48,897 bases of DNA from Lactobacillus sp. MRS-253-APC-2B (GTDB lineage Bacteria > Bacillota > Bacilli > Lactobacillales > Lactobacillaceae): positions 1 through 48,897 of the forward strand of contig NZ_JABAFO010000013.1 of NCBI RefSeq assembly GCF_012843675.1, given 5' to 3'. How positions within the stretch are numbered: position 1 is the first letter of the stretch; each line of letters starts with the position of its first letter. Shown here one piece after another: positions 1 through 11,282 of this stretch. Under the pieces are notes generated by a model that was given only the letters and a program-made list of their open reading frames with translations, made no database searches and had not been told where the DNA came from. Position numbers and translations under genes: made by a program.

Positions 1-77
1 GCTGGCTGCCTAATAAAAATTTTTATTCAGTTTACAAGTAATTAATATTCAATTCCAGCTTTTTGGGTACACACCAA
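1..77. repeat. Left terminal copy of a 77-bp inverted repeat (probable IS end)
   Basis: Bases 1-77 are the exact reverse complement of 48821-48897, and identity stops at base 78. The stretch is AT-rich and has no open frame. It abuts a permease gene that is cut in mid-sequence, as expected where an insertion sequence terminus joins its target. Only the last 77 bases of the element are present, so its family cannot be named. The exact length suggests the k-mer overlap of a short-read assembly graph. Confidence 0.75.
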
Positions 78-355
78 TTCTGGCTATTTTAGTTGGGACC
101 AGCCAGGGCGGCATTCAAGCTTTGAGTCGCTCTTATTTTGGTCGGCTAATTCCTAAAACCGACAGCAGCGAGTTTTTCGGTTTTTATAACATTCTGGGCA
201 AGTTTTCGGCGATTCTGGGACCGGTTTTGGTTGGGCTGGCAACGCAATGGACGGGCAACTCGCGCTGGGGAATCTTTTCTTTGGTAATTCTTTTCGTGAT
301 CGGTCTGGCTATCTTCTTGATTCTGCCGCACCTGAACGATGTCAAACCAGAATAG
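78..355 (+). pseudogene. MFS permease of the UMF1 (Atg22-like) type, C-terminal remnant
   Basis: The frame ending at TAG 353-355 is open from the repeat junction and encodes about 92 residues of a membrane transporter. It contains the block GGIQALSRSYFGRLIP followed by a FFGFYNILGKFSAILGP stretch, both typical of the C-terminal half of UMF1-family major facilitator permeases. Two hydrophobic segments follow, and the protein ends in a charged tail. Family members are about 400-440 residues, so some three quarters are missing. Upstream of base 78 the frame runs into the terminal repeat and meets a stop at 14-16. Either the gene is broken by the inserted element or its 5' part lies on another contig beyond it. 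No start or ribosome binding site is visible, so no functional product is expected from this piece. Confidence 0.8.
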
Positions 356-394
356 GCAGAGTTAAAGATCAGATCAAACGGCTTGACTGCTGAC

Positions 395-423
395 TTGCGT
401 GAAGCGCGATTCTTCGCTATACT
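395..423 (+). promoter_or_regulatory. Promoter of tRNA-Thr
   Basis: A -35 TTGCGT (395-400) and -10 TATACT (418-423) are separated by 17 bases. The -10 ends 6 bases before the tRNA, the usual distance for a tRNA transcript with almost no leader. Confidence 0.7.
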
Positions 424-429
424 ACCAGT

Positions 430-503
430 GCCGTCTTAGCTCAGATAGGTAGAGCACATCCATGGTAAGGATGAGGTCGGCGGTTCAAATCCGCTAGACG
501 GCT
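430..503 (+). tRNA. tRNA-Thr (anticodon GGU)
   Basis: A full cloverleaf folds by eye. The acceptor stem is GCCGTCT with AGACGGC. The D arm has GCTC with GAGC. The anticodon stem CATCC/GGATG encloses the loop ATGGTAA, so the anticodon (464-466) is GGT in DNA and reads ACC and ACU threonine codons. The T arm is GGCGG/CCGCT with a TTCAAAT loop, and the discriminator is T503. CCA is not encoded. The gene has its own promoter and a hairpin terminator, so it is a single-gene unit. Confidence 0.95.
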
Positions 504-527
504 CTATAAAACAGGCAGTAATTTAGA

Positions 528-566
528 AAGGCTTTCTGCAGCTTGGCAGAAGGCTTTTCTTTTTTG
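528..566 (+). terminator. Rho-independent terminator after tRNA-Thr
   Basis: The arms AAGGCTTTCTGC and GCAGAAGGCTTT pair over about 12 bp with some G-U pairs around a 6-base loop. A T-rich run follows to about 566. Confidence 0.8.
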
Positions 567-639
567 ATGAAGCCAATCATTGTTTTTGGTAAGATAAAAA
601 TATAGTTTTGTTTTTGAACATTGAAGAAAGGGGAAAGAC

Positions 640-1803
640 ATGAGTTTTATTGCCACTTTGGCGGGAATCCTTTTAGCCACGCAGCTTGTTTCACACTTGT
701 TTGTACGGTGGGGCATTCCCGATGTCATTGGGCAGATCTTAGTCGGGGTCGTGGCAGGACCGGCTATGCTGAATTGGGTTCACCAAACGGAAATGATCAA
801 TGAATTCCAAGAAATCGGCGTGATTATTCTGATGTTTATCGCCGGTTTGGAAAGTGATCTGAACCTGCTGAAGAAGTATCTTAAGCCAGCAGTTGTCGTG
901 GCCTTGATGGGGATGATTCTGCCAGTCGTGGTCATGGGATTTGCATCAGACTTGTTCGGGATGCAGTGGTTTGAGTCATTGTTTGTCGGCGTGATTTTTT
1001 CAGCCACCTCTGTCAGCATCTCAGTGGCCGTCTTACGTGAGTATCGCCAGTTAGACAGTAAAGAAGGGGCCACGATTCTGGGGGCAGCGGTTGCTGATGA
1101 TATTGGCGGCGTGATTGCGCTGAGTATTTTGATCAGTATGATGCGTGGTCAGGGATTTGATGGCGAGCAGAATATGAGTCTGGGGCTGACCATCTTTTTA
1201 CAGCTGCTGTTTTTTGTTGGCACCTACCTGCTGGTTAAGTTTTTAGCGCCCTATCTGATGCATGCCAGTCAACGCATGCTGACAATCGCGGCCCCTGCAG
1301 TCGCGGCAATGATCATCTGTCTGACGATGGCCGCGCTGGCTGATAAGGTTGGCTTGAGTGGCGCTGTGGGAGCATTCTTTGCCGGAATCGCGATCGGTAA
1401 TACCAAGACCAGCGAAGTCGTTAACCAGAGTTTCGTACCGCTTGGCTACGCCCTATTTATTCCGGTATTTTTCGTAAATGTCGGCTTGAGCATGCGGCTG
1501 GATCACTTTATCGACTCGCTTATGTTTATCGTTGTTATGACGATTCTGGCTTGTTTGACTAAGCTGATCGGCTGTGGCGGCGGTGCCAAACTAATGGGCT
1601 TTGACTTTAACAGCAGCTACGTGATCGGCAGTGGGATGGTTGCCCGGGGCGAAATGGCACTGATTACGGCTCAGATCGGCTATGAAGCTCATCTGCTTTC
1701 TGAAAAATACTATTCTGATGTAATCACAGTCATCGTTTTAGCTACGATTTTAGCACCATTCATCTTGAAAAACGCGCTTCAAAAAACTAAACAGACGGCA
1801 TAA
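640..1803 (+). CDS. CPA2-family monovalent cation/proton antiporter (KefB/NapA type)
   Basis: A 387-residue integral membrane protein with about 11-12 hydrophobic segments. It has the fold signatures of the CPA2 Na+/H+ or K+/H+ exchanger domain: an N-terminal GIPDVIGQILVGVVAGP block, the GLESDLNLL helix and the AVADDIGGVIALS segment, whose paired aspartates are the expected ion-binding site. It has no C-terminal TrkA-N domain, so it is the short form rather than full KefB/KefC. Such proteins export Na+ or K+ in exchange for protons at the cytoplasmic membrane, helping pH and salt homeostasis. The ion cannot be told from sequence. ATG 640 follows an AAAGGGGAAA ribosome site. An overlapping frame from 621 is a shadow. 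The gene stands alone between the tRNA terminator and a bidirectional terminator. Confidence 0.9.
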   Translation: MSFIATLAGILLATQLVSHLFVRWGIPDVIGQILVGVVAGPAMLNWVHQTEMINEFQEIGVIILMFIAGLESDLNLLKKYLKPAVVVALMGMILPVVVMGFASDLFGMQWFESLFVGVIFSATSVSISVAVLREYRQLDSKEGATILGAAVADDIGGVIALSILISMMRGQGFDGEQNMSLGLTIFLQLLFFVGTYLLVKFLAPYLMHASQRMLTIAAPAVAAMIICLTMAALADKVGLSGAVGAFFAGIAIGNTKTSEVVNQSFVPLGYALFIPVFFVNVGLSMRLDHFIDSLMFIVVMTILACLTKLIGCGGGAKLMGFDFNSSYVIGSGMVARGEMALITAQIGYEAHLLSEKYYSDVITVIVLATILAPFILKNALQKTKQTA

Positions 1804-1835
1804 AAAAGTCCTCGTGCAATCGCACGGGGACTTTT
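1804..1835. terminator. Bidirectional terminator between antiporter and helD
   Basis: AAAAGTCCTCGTGC pairs with GCACGGGGACTTTT around the loop AATC. It is A-rich on one side and T-rich on the other, so it can serve both convergent genes. Confidence 0.85.
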
Positions 1836-1843
1836 GCTATTGT

Positions 1844-4159
1844 TTATTCTTCAATCATTTCAACCAGCTGGGCCGCATTTTGATCAATTGCTGAACTGAT
1901 GGGACCGGCACTGATCAAGGTCAGCTCATGCATTGCACGTGAGGCGATGGTATAGATTAAGCCAACTGCCTCAGGTCTTGGCATATTTTGGTTCGAAACG
2001 TCCCAAGCAATGGCAGCGTCAAATTCCAAGCCTTTAGCCAGATAAATCGGCAAGATTACGATTCCGGTCGGCAAAACGCTGTCTTGGTTGTTGAGCAGGT
2101 GAGCGTTTGACTTAAACCGACGATGCAGCGTTTGATAAACCTGCTTTGCCTGCGCCTTATCCTTGGTTAAGACGGCAATCGTGGCGTATTTTTGATGCAA
2201 AATGGCTGCTTGCTCCAAAAGTACGGTTGAAGCTTCATTTGCATCGGCAGTCTTGATCAGCTTGGGCTTGGTACCATGACGGGTAAACGAGACGATCTGA
2301 TCGCCATCTGGTAAGAGACTCTTGGCAAAATCCGTAATCTCCATGGTTGACCGATAGCTGCGTTTGAGTTCGATTAAGTTGGGCCGTTTGAAGGCCAGTG
2401 CCGTGTTTAATTCATTTAAGAGCTGTTTTGGCAGCTGCAACGGCTTAAACAGCGCCTGCTCACTGTCGCCTAGAATCGTGAAGCGAGCCTTGGGGAAGGC
2501 GTGTTTTAAATAAATCAGCATAGCTAGTGAGTAGTCTTGCATCTCATCGATAAAGACGTATTCAAACGCCCGATTCTGACCGCTGCCGCTCATCAAGTCA
2601 CGCAGATACATCAATGGTGCTGTGTGCATCAGTGCCATGCGATGGTATTCAAGCTGCTGGCGAAAGGCAAAGAGCATAGACTGCCACTCGTGGTCTGCGA
2701 TTTTTTCAGGCAGTGCAAGCCACTGCAAAAACTTTTCGTATTGAGTGTTAAAGTCGATGAAATAGTTATTGTAGATAGCGTCATAAACGATCCGCAGCCG
2801 CTTTTTGGCCAGCTGATACGATAAGTAGGCATACTGGACGTCTTCATCTTCAAAGTCGTCAATAGTCTTTTTGCCATATAGATTATGCAGGCTGATAACG
2901 TCTTGATCGTTGAGCTCTTTGGCAATCCAATCGCTTTTGGCCACTTCACGAATCTGGCCTTTTAATTCCTTGATTAAAATGTTTTTGGTTTTGAGCAGGC
3001 GGTCGGCAATCGTCATAGCAGCCGGCTGCGTTTGGTAGATTGCCTGAACGTGGGCGGCAGTAAAGAATGGCTGCTGCCTAAAGTTCAGAGCGGTAAAACA
3101 GATGTCGTCTGCATGCTGCTGTAGATATGCCAGGTAATCTTTTACCTTATGCATGCAGTCGGAGCCCTCCAAATAGTTGGCGATTGCTAGATTAACGTCT
3201 GGATTTTGCGATCGTGTCTCATAGCGCTCAAACAACGACTCCACGTTCAAGCCCTCAAATCGTCGTCGCAAAAAGCCTTCCAGCGTTACCTGGCGCATGT
3301 TGCGCTCACCTAAGCTGGGCAATACGTCTGAGATGTAGTGACTAAACAATAGGTTGGGACTGAACAAAACGATCTGATCGGCATTGAGTGCGGCGCGACT
3401 GTGATACAGCAAGTAGGCGATCCGCTGTAAAATGGCTGAGGTTTTGCCTGATCCAGCCACCCCTTGTACCAGTAAGAGATCGCTTTTGGTATCTCTGATG
3501 ATGTCGTTTTGTTCTTTTTGAATCGTTGCCACGATGTTTTGCATGTATTGATCGTTTTGATGACCCAATGCCTCTTGCAGCATCTGGTCGCCAACGGTCT
3601 CATTGGTATCGAACATGTTGACGATCTGGCCGTCTTTAATGGTAAACTGCCGCTTTTTAACCAGGGTCGTCGTCTGCATGCCGGCTGGGGTCTGATACTG
3701 AACCTTGCCCAGCGTACCGTTGTAATAGATTCCAGAGATCGGTGCACGCCAGTCATAGATGATAAAATCGGTCTTGTCATCGTTCATTAATGAAGCCGTG
3801 CCGATATAAAGCGATTCGGGCTCTTTTTCGCCAGGATCCAGAATATCAATGCGGCCAAAATAAGGCGACTGCTTTAATTGCTGCAGCGTGTGCAGCTGTC
3901 GTTTCAAAATAGTTTCGTTTTCTACCGTTCGCGCCACCAGCTGCCGCTGCTGCTCTAGCTCGGAGCGGGATTCAGCAATATCGTCGACTTCATAGCGGTT
4001 GATCGACGCATTTTCACCAAAATTCTTTTCCACGGCCCGCGTTTCTTGATGGGCACTGGCTAAAGCTGCCTGCGTTTTTTTAATCTGAGCATCGATCTGT
4101 TGAATTGTCCAGTCGACGCGTTGCTGTTCATATTCACGTTCTGAGTATTCGTCTGCCAA
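1844..4159 (-). CDS. helD: HelD-like superfamily 1 helicase/translocase (RNA polymerase recycling)
   Basis: A 771-residue UvrD/Rep-like ATPase. The N-terminal 90 residues are charged and helical, matching the coiled-coil arm that HelD inserts into RNA polymerase. The family block YDWRAPISGIYYNG is near residues 135-148. Walker A GVAGSGKT is at 233-240, and a DEMQD Walker B, a GDSEQALF motif and the LKRSYRST motif follow. In Bacillus subtilis, HelD binds core RNA polymerase and strips it from nucleic acid so that it can be reused; it is not a processive DNA helicase. This role is inferred from family. No ATG fits the N-terminus, so the start is the TTG at 4157-4159, preceded on the minus strand by a GTGGGG ribosome site. 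It is a single-gene unit transcribed towards the antiporter. Confidence 0.9.
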   Translation of the reverse strand: MADEYSEREYEQQRVDWTIQQIDAQIKKTQAALASAHQETRAVEKNFGENASINRYEVDDIAESRSELEQQRQLVARTVENETILKRQLHTLQQLKQSPYFGRIDILDPGEKEPESLYIGTASLMNDDKTDFIIYDWRAPISGIYYNGTLGKVQYQTPAGMQTTTLVKKRQFTIKDGQIVNMFDTNETVGDQMLQEALGHQNDQYMQNIVATIQKEQNDIIRDTKSDLLLVQGVAGSGKTSAILQRIAYLLYHSRAALNADQIVLFSPNLLFSHYISDVLPSLGERNMRQVTLEGFLRRRFEGLNVESLFERYETRSQNPDVNLAIANYLEGSDCMHKVKDYLAYLQQHADDICFTALNFRQQPFFTAAHVQAIYQTQPAAMTIADRLLKTKNILIKELKGQIREVAKSDWIAKELNDQDVISLHNLYGKKTIDDFEDEDVQYAYLSYQLAKKRLRIVYDAIYNNYFIDFNTQYEKFLQWLALPEKIADHEWQSMLFAFRQQLEYHRMALMHTAPLMYLRDLMSGSGQNRAFEYVFIDEMQDYSLAMLIYLKHAFPKARFTILGDSEQALFKPLQLPKQLLNELNTALAFKRPNLIELKRSYRSTMEITDFAKSLLPDGDQIVSFTRHGTKPKLIKTADANEASTVLLEQAAILHQKYATIAVLTKDKAQAKQVYQTLHRRFKSNAHLLNNQDSVLPTGIVILPIYLAKGLEFDAAIAWDVSNQNMPRPEAVGLIYTIASRAMHELTLISAGPISSAIDQNAAQLVEMIEE

Positions 4160-4333
4160 ACTGAATTCCCCACTTTTTCCAAAAATTGCCTAATTATTTT
4201 AGCACGTTCGAACATGGATTGCGGGAAAAGCGAATTTTAATGGCAAAATCGGTGTTTATGATGGCAGATAATGGTAACATTAAATGGATATTGAAAAAAA
4301 TAATGATCAACAAATCATGCGGAGGTGAAAGTG

Positions 4334-5284
4334 GTGGAAAACCTCGCGATTGTTGACCTGGGATCAAATTCAGCTCGAATGGCGGTAACTGAAATCTCTC
4401 CGGATGGGAAGTTTCGGGAAATCAAGCGCGTTAAGGAAAATACGCGTCTTTCAGAGGGGATGGGTCACGAAAAGATTCTCCAGCCCGAGGCAATGGAACG
4501 CACAATCTTGGCAATCAAGCACTTTAAGCGTCAGTACCAAGGCCTGCCCAATCTGCAAGTACAAGCGATTGCAACGGCAGCAGTACGCCAAGCCAAGAAT
4601 CGACAAGAATTTCTTCAACGGGTCAAGCAGGAAACCGGTCTGACGGTCCGTGTTCTTTCCGGCTATAAAGAGGCATATTATGACTATCTGGGCGTAGTGC
4701 GCACTTTAAAGCTCAATCATTGTCTGATCCTGGATGTGGGTGGGGCCAGTTGTGAATTGGTCTTAGTGCAGCATCGTAAGGCTCGAGACTTGATTTCACT
4801 GCCGATCGGTGCGGTTAACCTTTCCGAGCAGTATCATTTGGGGGGCTATGTGCGCAGTGCCGATCTTTTCAAGGCTCAAGCGGCAGTCTGTGATCGTCTC
4901 AATAAGATTCCATGGCTGCGCTATGCTACGCGCATGCCGATCGTTTTGTTGGGCGGGGCCAATCGTACGCTGGCCCGGATGAGTCGCTCATATCGCCATA
5001 AGAATCGCGGCTCGATTCATGGTTATCGGCTAACGTCACGCGTAGTCTATGCAACCTACCGTGAGCTTTTGAGTCGTAATCTGGCTCAGCGCAAGAAGAT
5101 GCCTGGTTTGGAACCAGATCGGGCTGATATTATCATCGGCGGGATGTTGCCATTGGTGACGCTTTTGGAACGCAACAGCGATGGCCGCGTGATCTTTTCG
5201 GAAAGCGGCGTTCGTGAAGGGATTATTACCGAATATATTCAGCAGCGTGAAAAACGGAGTCAAAACGATGAAAAACAACGATAA
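4334..5284 (+). CDS. ppx: Ppx/GppA-family phosphatase (exopolyphosphatase-like)
   Basis: About 316 residues of the ASKHA (actin/Hsp70 ATPase) fold. The N-terminal phosphate loop is IVDLGSNSARM and the second is LILDVGGASCELVLV near residue 130. Family enzymes release phosphate from polyphosphate or hydrolyse pppGpp. At this length the protein lacks the extra C-terminal HD-like domain of long Ppx/GppA proteins, so it is the short form. No polyphosphate kinase is nearby, so polyphosphate as substrate is uncertain. GTG codons occur at 4325, 4331 and 4334. GGAGGT at 4321-4326 overlaps the first and is 8 bases from the third, so 4334 is preferred. The stop overlaps the next gene by 17 bases, which suggests translational coupling with mvaA. 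Confidence 0.85.
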   Translation: MENLAIVDLGSNSARMAVTEISPDGKFREIKRVKENTRLSEGMGHEKILQPEAMERTILAIKHFKRQYQGLPNLQVQAIATAAVRQAKNRQEFLQRVKQETGLTVRVLSGYKEAYYDYLGVVRTLKLNHCLILDVGGASCELVLVQHRKARDLISLPIGAVNLSEQYHLGGYVRSADLFKAQAAVCDRLNKIPWLRYATRMPIVLLGGANRTLARMSRSYRHKNRGSIHGYRLTSRVVYATYRELLSRNLAQRKKMPGLEPDRADIIIGGMLPLVTLLERNSDGRVIFSESGVREGIITEYIQQREKRSQNDEKQR

Positions 5285-6572
5285 CAATAATGATAATTCT
5301 GACTGGATGCATGGACTCTACCGACTGTCGGATGCTCAGCGGCGTCAGATCATCAGTGATCGATTTAAGCTGAATGATGACAAACGAGAGCTTTTGGCTC
5401 GCAATGCCAGTCAGCTGGGCAATCAGCTGATCGAAAACTATCTGACTGATTATCGATTGCCGGAAGGTTTGGTTACCAACCTGGTCGTTAACGATAAAAC
5501 GTATGCCGTACCAGTGGTTACTGAAGAACCTTCTGTTGTAGCAGCAGCGTGCAACGGTGCTCGACGCGTGGCTTTAAGCGGCGGCTTTTTTGCTCCGGAT
5601 GCCAAGCGAGCGATGCTGGGACAGGTTGTCTTAAAAAACGTTGCTGATCCAGACAAGCTGCAAGACTGGCTGACCGGTCACGAAACCGAGATTCTGGCGG
5701 TTGCCAATGCTGCGCATCCTTCAATGCAAAAGCGTGGCGGTGGGGCCAAAAAAATTCGGCTCAGAAAAATTGATCCGTTTGTCAGTGTTGATCTGATTAT
5801 TGGCGTAGGTGAAGCCATGGGAGCCAACACGGTTAATACAATGGCCGAGGCGGTTGCTCATTACCTAAAGGCTCATAATTATGACGTCTTGACGGCTATT
5901 TTGACCAACGCGGCATTCATGAGCCTGCAGTCAGCTGCTTGTCGGGTTAGTTTTAAGAATCTGGCAACCGCGACCATGGATGGAGCTACCGTGGCTTTAC
6001 GGATTGCAGACCTGAGTCAGCTGGCGCAGGTCGATCCATATCGAGCGGCTACTCATAACAAAGGAATCATGAATGGCATCGATGCATTGATGATCGCCAG
6101 CGGCAATGATTGGCGGGCCATCGAAAGCGGAGCATACGCCTATGCAGCAAGCAGCGGTCAGCTTAAAGGACTCAGTACCTGGGAAATTGACGGTGATGCC
6201 TTATTGGGTCGCATAAAACTGCCATTACCGGTGGGAACGGTTGGTGGCTCAATCGGCCTGAATCCAATGACGCGGCTCAATTTTAAGATTAATGACATTC
6301 AATCAGCTGAAGAATTGGCAAAAGTAGCTGCCAGCCTTGGTCTTGCCCAAAATCTGGCAGCGTTGCGAGCCCTGGCTACCAGCGGCATTCAAGCGGGCCA
6401 TATGCAGATGCAGTATCGTTCACTGGCGGTTGTGGTAGGAGCAAAGGATAAAGAAATTCCGGCCCTGGTCAAGAAGCTCAAGCAAATGCCACAGGTCAGT
6501 CAGGCAGTTGCCAAAAAAGCACTGCAGGAATTGAGAAAGGATTCAACAAATGACAGAAGAACAACCGATTAA
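5268..6572 (+). CDS. mvaA: Class II hydroxymethylglutaryl-CoA reductase
   Basis: 434 residues. The enzyme converts HMG-CoA to mevalonate with NAD(P)H, the committing step of the mevalonate route to isoprenoids such as undecaprenyl phosphate. Class II signatures are visible: the N-terminal PEGLVTNLVVN block, VTEEPSVVAA carrying the catalytic glutamate, the GEAMGANTVNTMAE cofactor region, THNKGIMNGIDALMIA with the catalytic Lys and Asp, and GIQAGHMQMQ with the C-terminal histidine. There are no membrane segments, as is usual for class II. The start is ATG 5268, preceded by GGAG at 5255-5258; the open frame reaches further upstream but only inside ppx. The 3' end overlaps the next gene by 23 bases. 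It lies in a tight operon with ppx and the HExxH gene. Confidence 0.95.
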   Translation: MKNNDNNNDNSDWMHGLYRLSDAQRRQIISDRFKLNDDKRELLARNASQLGNQLIENYLTDYRLPEGLVTNLVVNDKTYAVPVVTEEPSVVAAACNGARRVALSGGFFAPDAKRAMLGQVVLKNVADPDKLQDWLTGHETEILAVANAAHPSMQKRGGGAKKIRLRKIDPFVSVDLIIGVGEAMGANTVNTMAEAVAHYLKAHNYDVLTAILTNAAFMSLQSAACRVSFKNLATATMDGATVALRIADLSQLAQVDPYRAATHNKGIMNGIDALMIASGNDWRAIESGAYAYAASSGQLKGLSTWEIDGDALLGRIKLPLPVGTVGGSIGLNPMTRLNFKINDIQSAEELAKVAASLGLAQNLAALRALATSGIQAGHMQMQYRSLAVVVGAKDKEIPALVKKLKQMPQVSQAVAKKALQELRKDSTNDRRTTD

Positions 6573-7521
6573 ATTAAATCAAGAAGCGCAAAGTCTTTTG
6601 GATGCCGTTAATGCCATCTATCCACAAGGCAGCGTTTTTGTGCAGTTTGAAGGCGAAAAATCTGGCTGGCTCAGACATGATCAGGCCCGTCAGACCACAT
6701 TGCCTGGGGGCTTGGTAATCACGGTAACCGACTTGACGGCACCTGACTATACTGCCTCACATGAATTACTGCACCTGCTGATGCTTTTGCGTGGTTTTCC
6801 CCAGATCTTTTTCCAGCTTTCACTGGGCAATGAAGAACTTGATGAGCAGATGATGATCATGGCGACCGATCTTTACGACACGGTCATGCATCGCGTCGTA
6901 GTTTCTGAGCAGCGCAAGCACGGCTTGGTTGACGATCAGATCGAAGAAGAGTACTTTAAGGGCATCGAGCATACCTTGACGCCGGAGTCCGATCAGGTTG
7001 ATGATGAACGAACGATGCGGCTGCTGACGCTTTTGGATGCATTGGTCTTTTATGGTACCGGTGATCATCTGGATGAATATAAGGCACGAATGACCAAGCT
7101 TTATCCATTGGCAGCTAAAGCAGCTGAGCAGATGTATGAGAAGCTGGTTGCAAAGCCGATTGACTCGCCGTTTGACCTGCGTCGCAACGTCGTCAAGCTG
7201 TTTGAGCTGTTTGATGAGCAGATGACGGCTTGGAATCTGCCTAAATTGCACAACAAGGAATTTGTTACGCTGTCACCAGTCTTGAGTGAGCGACAATTGC
7301 GCTTGAGCGTACGCCAGGTGTTTGAAATCTTCCATTCTGACATGAAGGATCGGAAAACCGGCAAGCGGGCCTACATCGGCGTACGGCGCAATGACGGGCA
7401 GAACTCATTTACGATTCCAGCACCTGAAAACGATGCGCCAGCTGAATTTTTAAAGCTGTATGATGAACCAGTGGAAAAGCTGCTGACGGATCTGAACGTG
7501 CCATTTATTGTTAGAAAATAA
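6550..7521 (+). CDS. Uncharacterised protein with an HExxH motif
   Basis: 323 residues, soluble, with no signal peptide or membrane helix. I do not know its function. Residues 71-75 read HELLH, a perfect HExxH zinc-metallopeptidase motif in a hydrophobic helix (ASHELLHLLMLL). Acidic candidates for a third ligand follow at E95, E96 and E99, and His114 lies in DTVMHRVVV. The C-terminal half is helical and charged and ends in a strand-rich stretch (KRAYIGVRRND, then SFTIPAP). My recollection is that lactobacillar proteins of this size and position carry the label IpaB/EvcA family, which says nothing about function. ATG 6550 lies inside mvaA and has GAAAGG 8 bases upstream, so it is translationally coupled. 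Peptidase activity is inference from one motif. Confidence 0.8.
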   Translation: MTEEQPIKLNQEAQSLLDAVNAIYPQGSVFVQFEGEKSGWLRHDQARQTTLPGGLVITVTDLTAPDYTASHELLHLLMLLRGFPQIFFQLSLGNEELDEQMMIMATDLYDTVMHRVVVSEQRKHGLVDDQIEEEYFKGIEHTLTPESDQVDDERTMRLLTLLDALVFYGTGDHLDEYKARMTKLYPLAAKAAEQMYEKLVAKPIDSPFDLRRNVVKLFELFDEQMTAWNLPKLHNKEFVTLSPVLSERQLRLSVRQVFEIFHSDMKDRKTGKRAYIGVRRNDGQNSFTIPAPENDAPAEFLKLYDEPVEKLLTDLNVPFIVRK

Positions 7522-7537
7522 CTAAGGAAGTGGTTTG

Positions 7538-8254
7538 ATGGATGCTAAAGATCAAGAATTATTCGATCAGGCAAAACAGATTGTCTTTTTAACCGGCGCT
7601 GGCGTCTCAACGGCTTCGGGAATTCCGGATTTTCGCAGTGCCAATGGCTTGTATACACAGAATCACAATGCAGAATACTACTTGAGCCATCGTTATTTTG
7701 AAACGGATCCGGATGGCTTTTACGAGTTTTGCAAAAAGAACCTGTATTTTCCTGATGCACTGCCTAACCCGATCCATCAAAAGCAGGTTGCCTTAGCTCT
7801 TCAAAATCGAGCGGTAATCATTACCCAAAATATCGATAATCTGTATGAGCTGGAGTTTCAAAGACAAGGTGCCAAGCCCAAGCATCTGATTGACTTTCAT
7901 GGTAATCTGTATCATGTTTACTGTGAGAAATGCGGGCAGACGGTGCCAGTCAGTGAGTATTTAAACAGCCGGCTGCACAGTACCGATCAAGGCCCGCTGC
8001 GTCCTGATATTGTCTTGTATGATGAGGGCATTAAGCAAGATGACATCTTGGATTCGGTGCATGCCATGCAAAAAGCCGATTTAGTGGTAATCGTTGGTAC
8101 CAGCATGCGTGTTTATCCGTTTGCTGGCTTGTTGGAGTATCGCAATCCGCAGGCTAAGGTAATAGCAATCAATCAAGAAAAGCTTGATTTCCCATTTGAC
8201 TTTGAAATGATTCAAGCCGATGCTACCAGTTTCTTTGCCCAACTGCATGCCTAA
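7538..8254 (+). CDS. Sirtuin (SIR2-family NAD-dependent deacylase) with a reduced zinc site
   Basis: 238 residues. It has the NAD-binding signatures GAGVSTASGIPDFRS (20-34) and TQNID (96-100), the catalytic histidine in FHGN (H121) and the GTSMRVYP ribose loop. Sirtuins remove acyl groups from lysine using NAD+ and release nicotinamide. Zinc ribbons of the family normally have two CxxC pairs. Here the first is present (C129-E-K-C132), but the expected second pair is replaced by HSTDQG before PLRPDIVLY, with no cysteine. Structural zinc is therefore probably lost or held differently. ATG 7538 has AAGGAAG 8 bases upstream; a TTG three bases earlier is less likely. It follows the HExxH gene by 16 bases and is probably in the same transcript. 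Confidence 0.9.
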   Translation: MDAKDQELFDQAKQIVFLTGAGVSTASGIPDFRSANGLYTQNHNAEYYLSHRYFETDPDGFYEFCKKNLYFPDALPNPIHQKQVALALQNRAVIITQNIDNLYELEFQRQGAKPKHLIDFHGNLYHVYCEKCGQTVPVSEYLNSRLHSTDQGPLRPDIVLYDEGIKQDDILDSVHAMQKADLVVIVGTSMRVYPFAGLLEYRNPQAKVIAINQEKLDFPFDFEMIQADATSFFAQLHA

Positions 8255-8263
8255 AAGCCACTC

Positions 8264-8299
8264 AAGGCCCAGCCTGCCGCTGCAGACTGAGCCTTTCTT
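8264..8299 (+). terminator. Stem-loop after the sirtuin gene, possible terminator
   Basis: AAGGC, CAG and CTGC pair in series with GCAG, CTG and GCCTT around CGCT, with two single mismatches. The following TTTCTT tract is weak, so it may be a partial terminator or an RNA-stability hairpin at the end of the ppx-sir2 operon. Confidence 0.45.
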
Positions 8300-8332
8300 A
8301 ATCCAGCCGTTTAAAGCGAAAGGGGCGGTTTT

Positions 8333-11281
<2,949 letters not shown>

Positions 11282-11282
<1 letters not shown>

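Noticed and set aside
621-803. Separate small gene overlapping the antiporter start
   Set aside because: Out-of-frame shadow; the antiporter frame has the ribosome site and family homology.
4334-6572. Polyphosphate operon (ppk-ppx)
   Set aside because: The gene after ppx is clearly HMG-CoA reductase; no ppk-like sequence is in the window.
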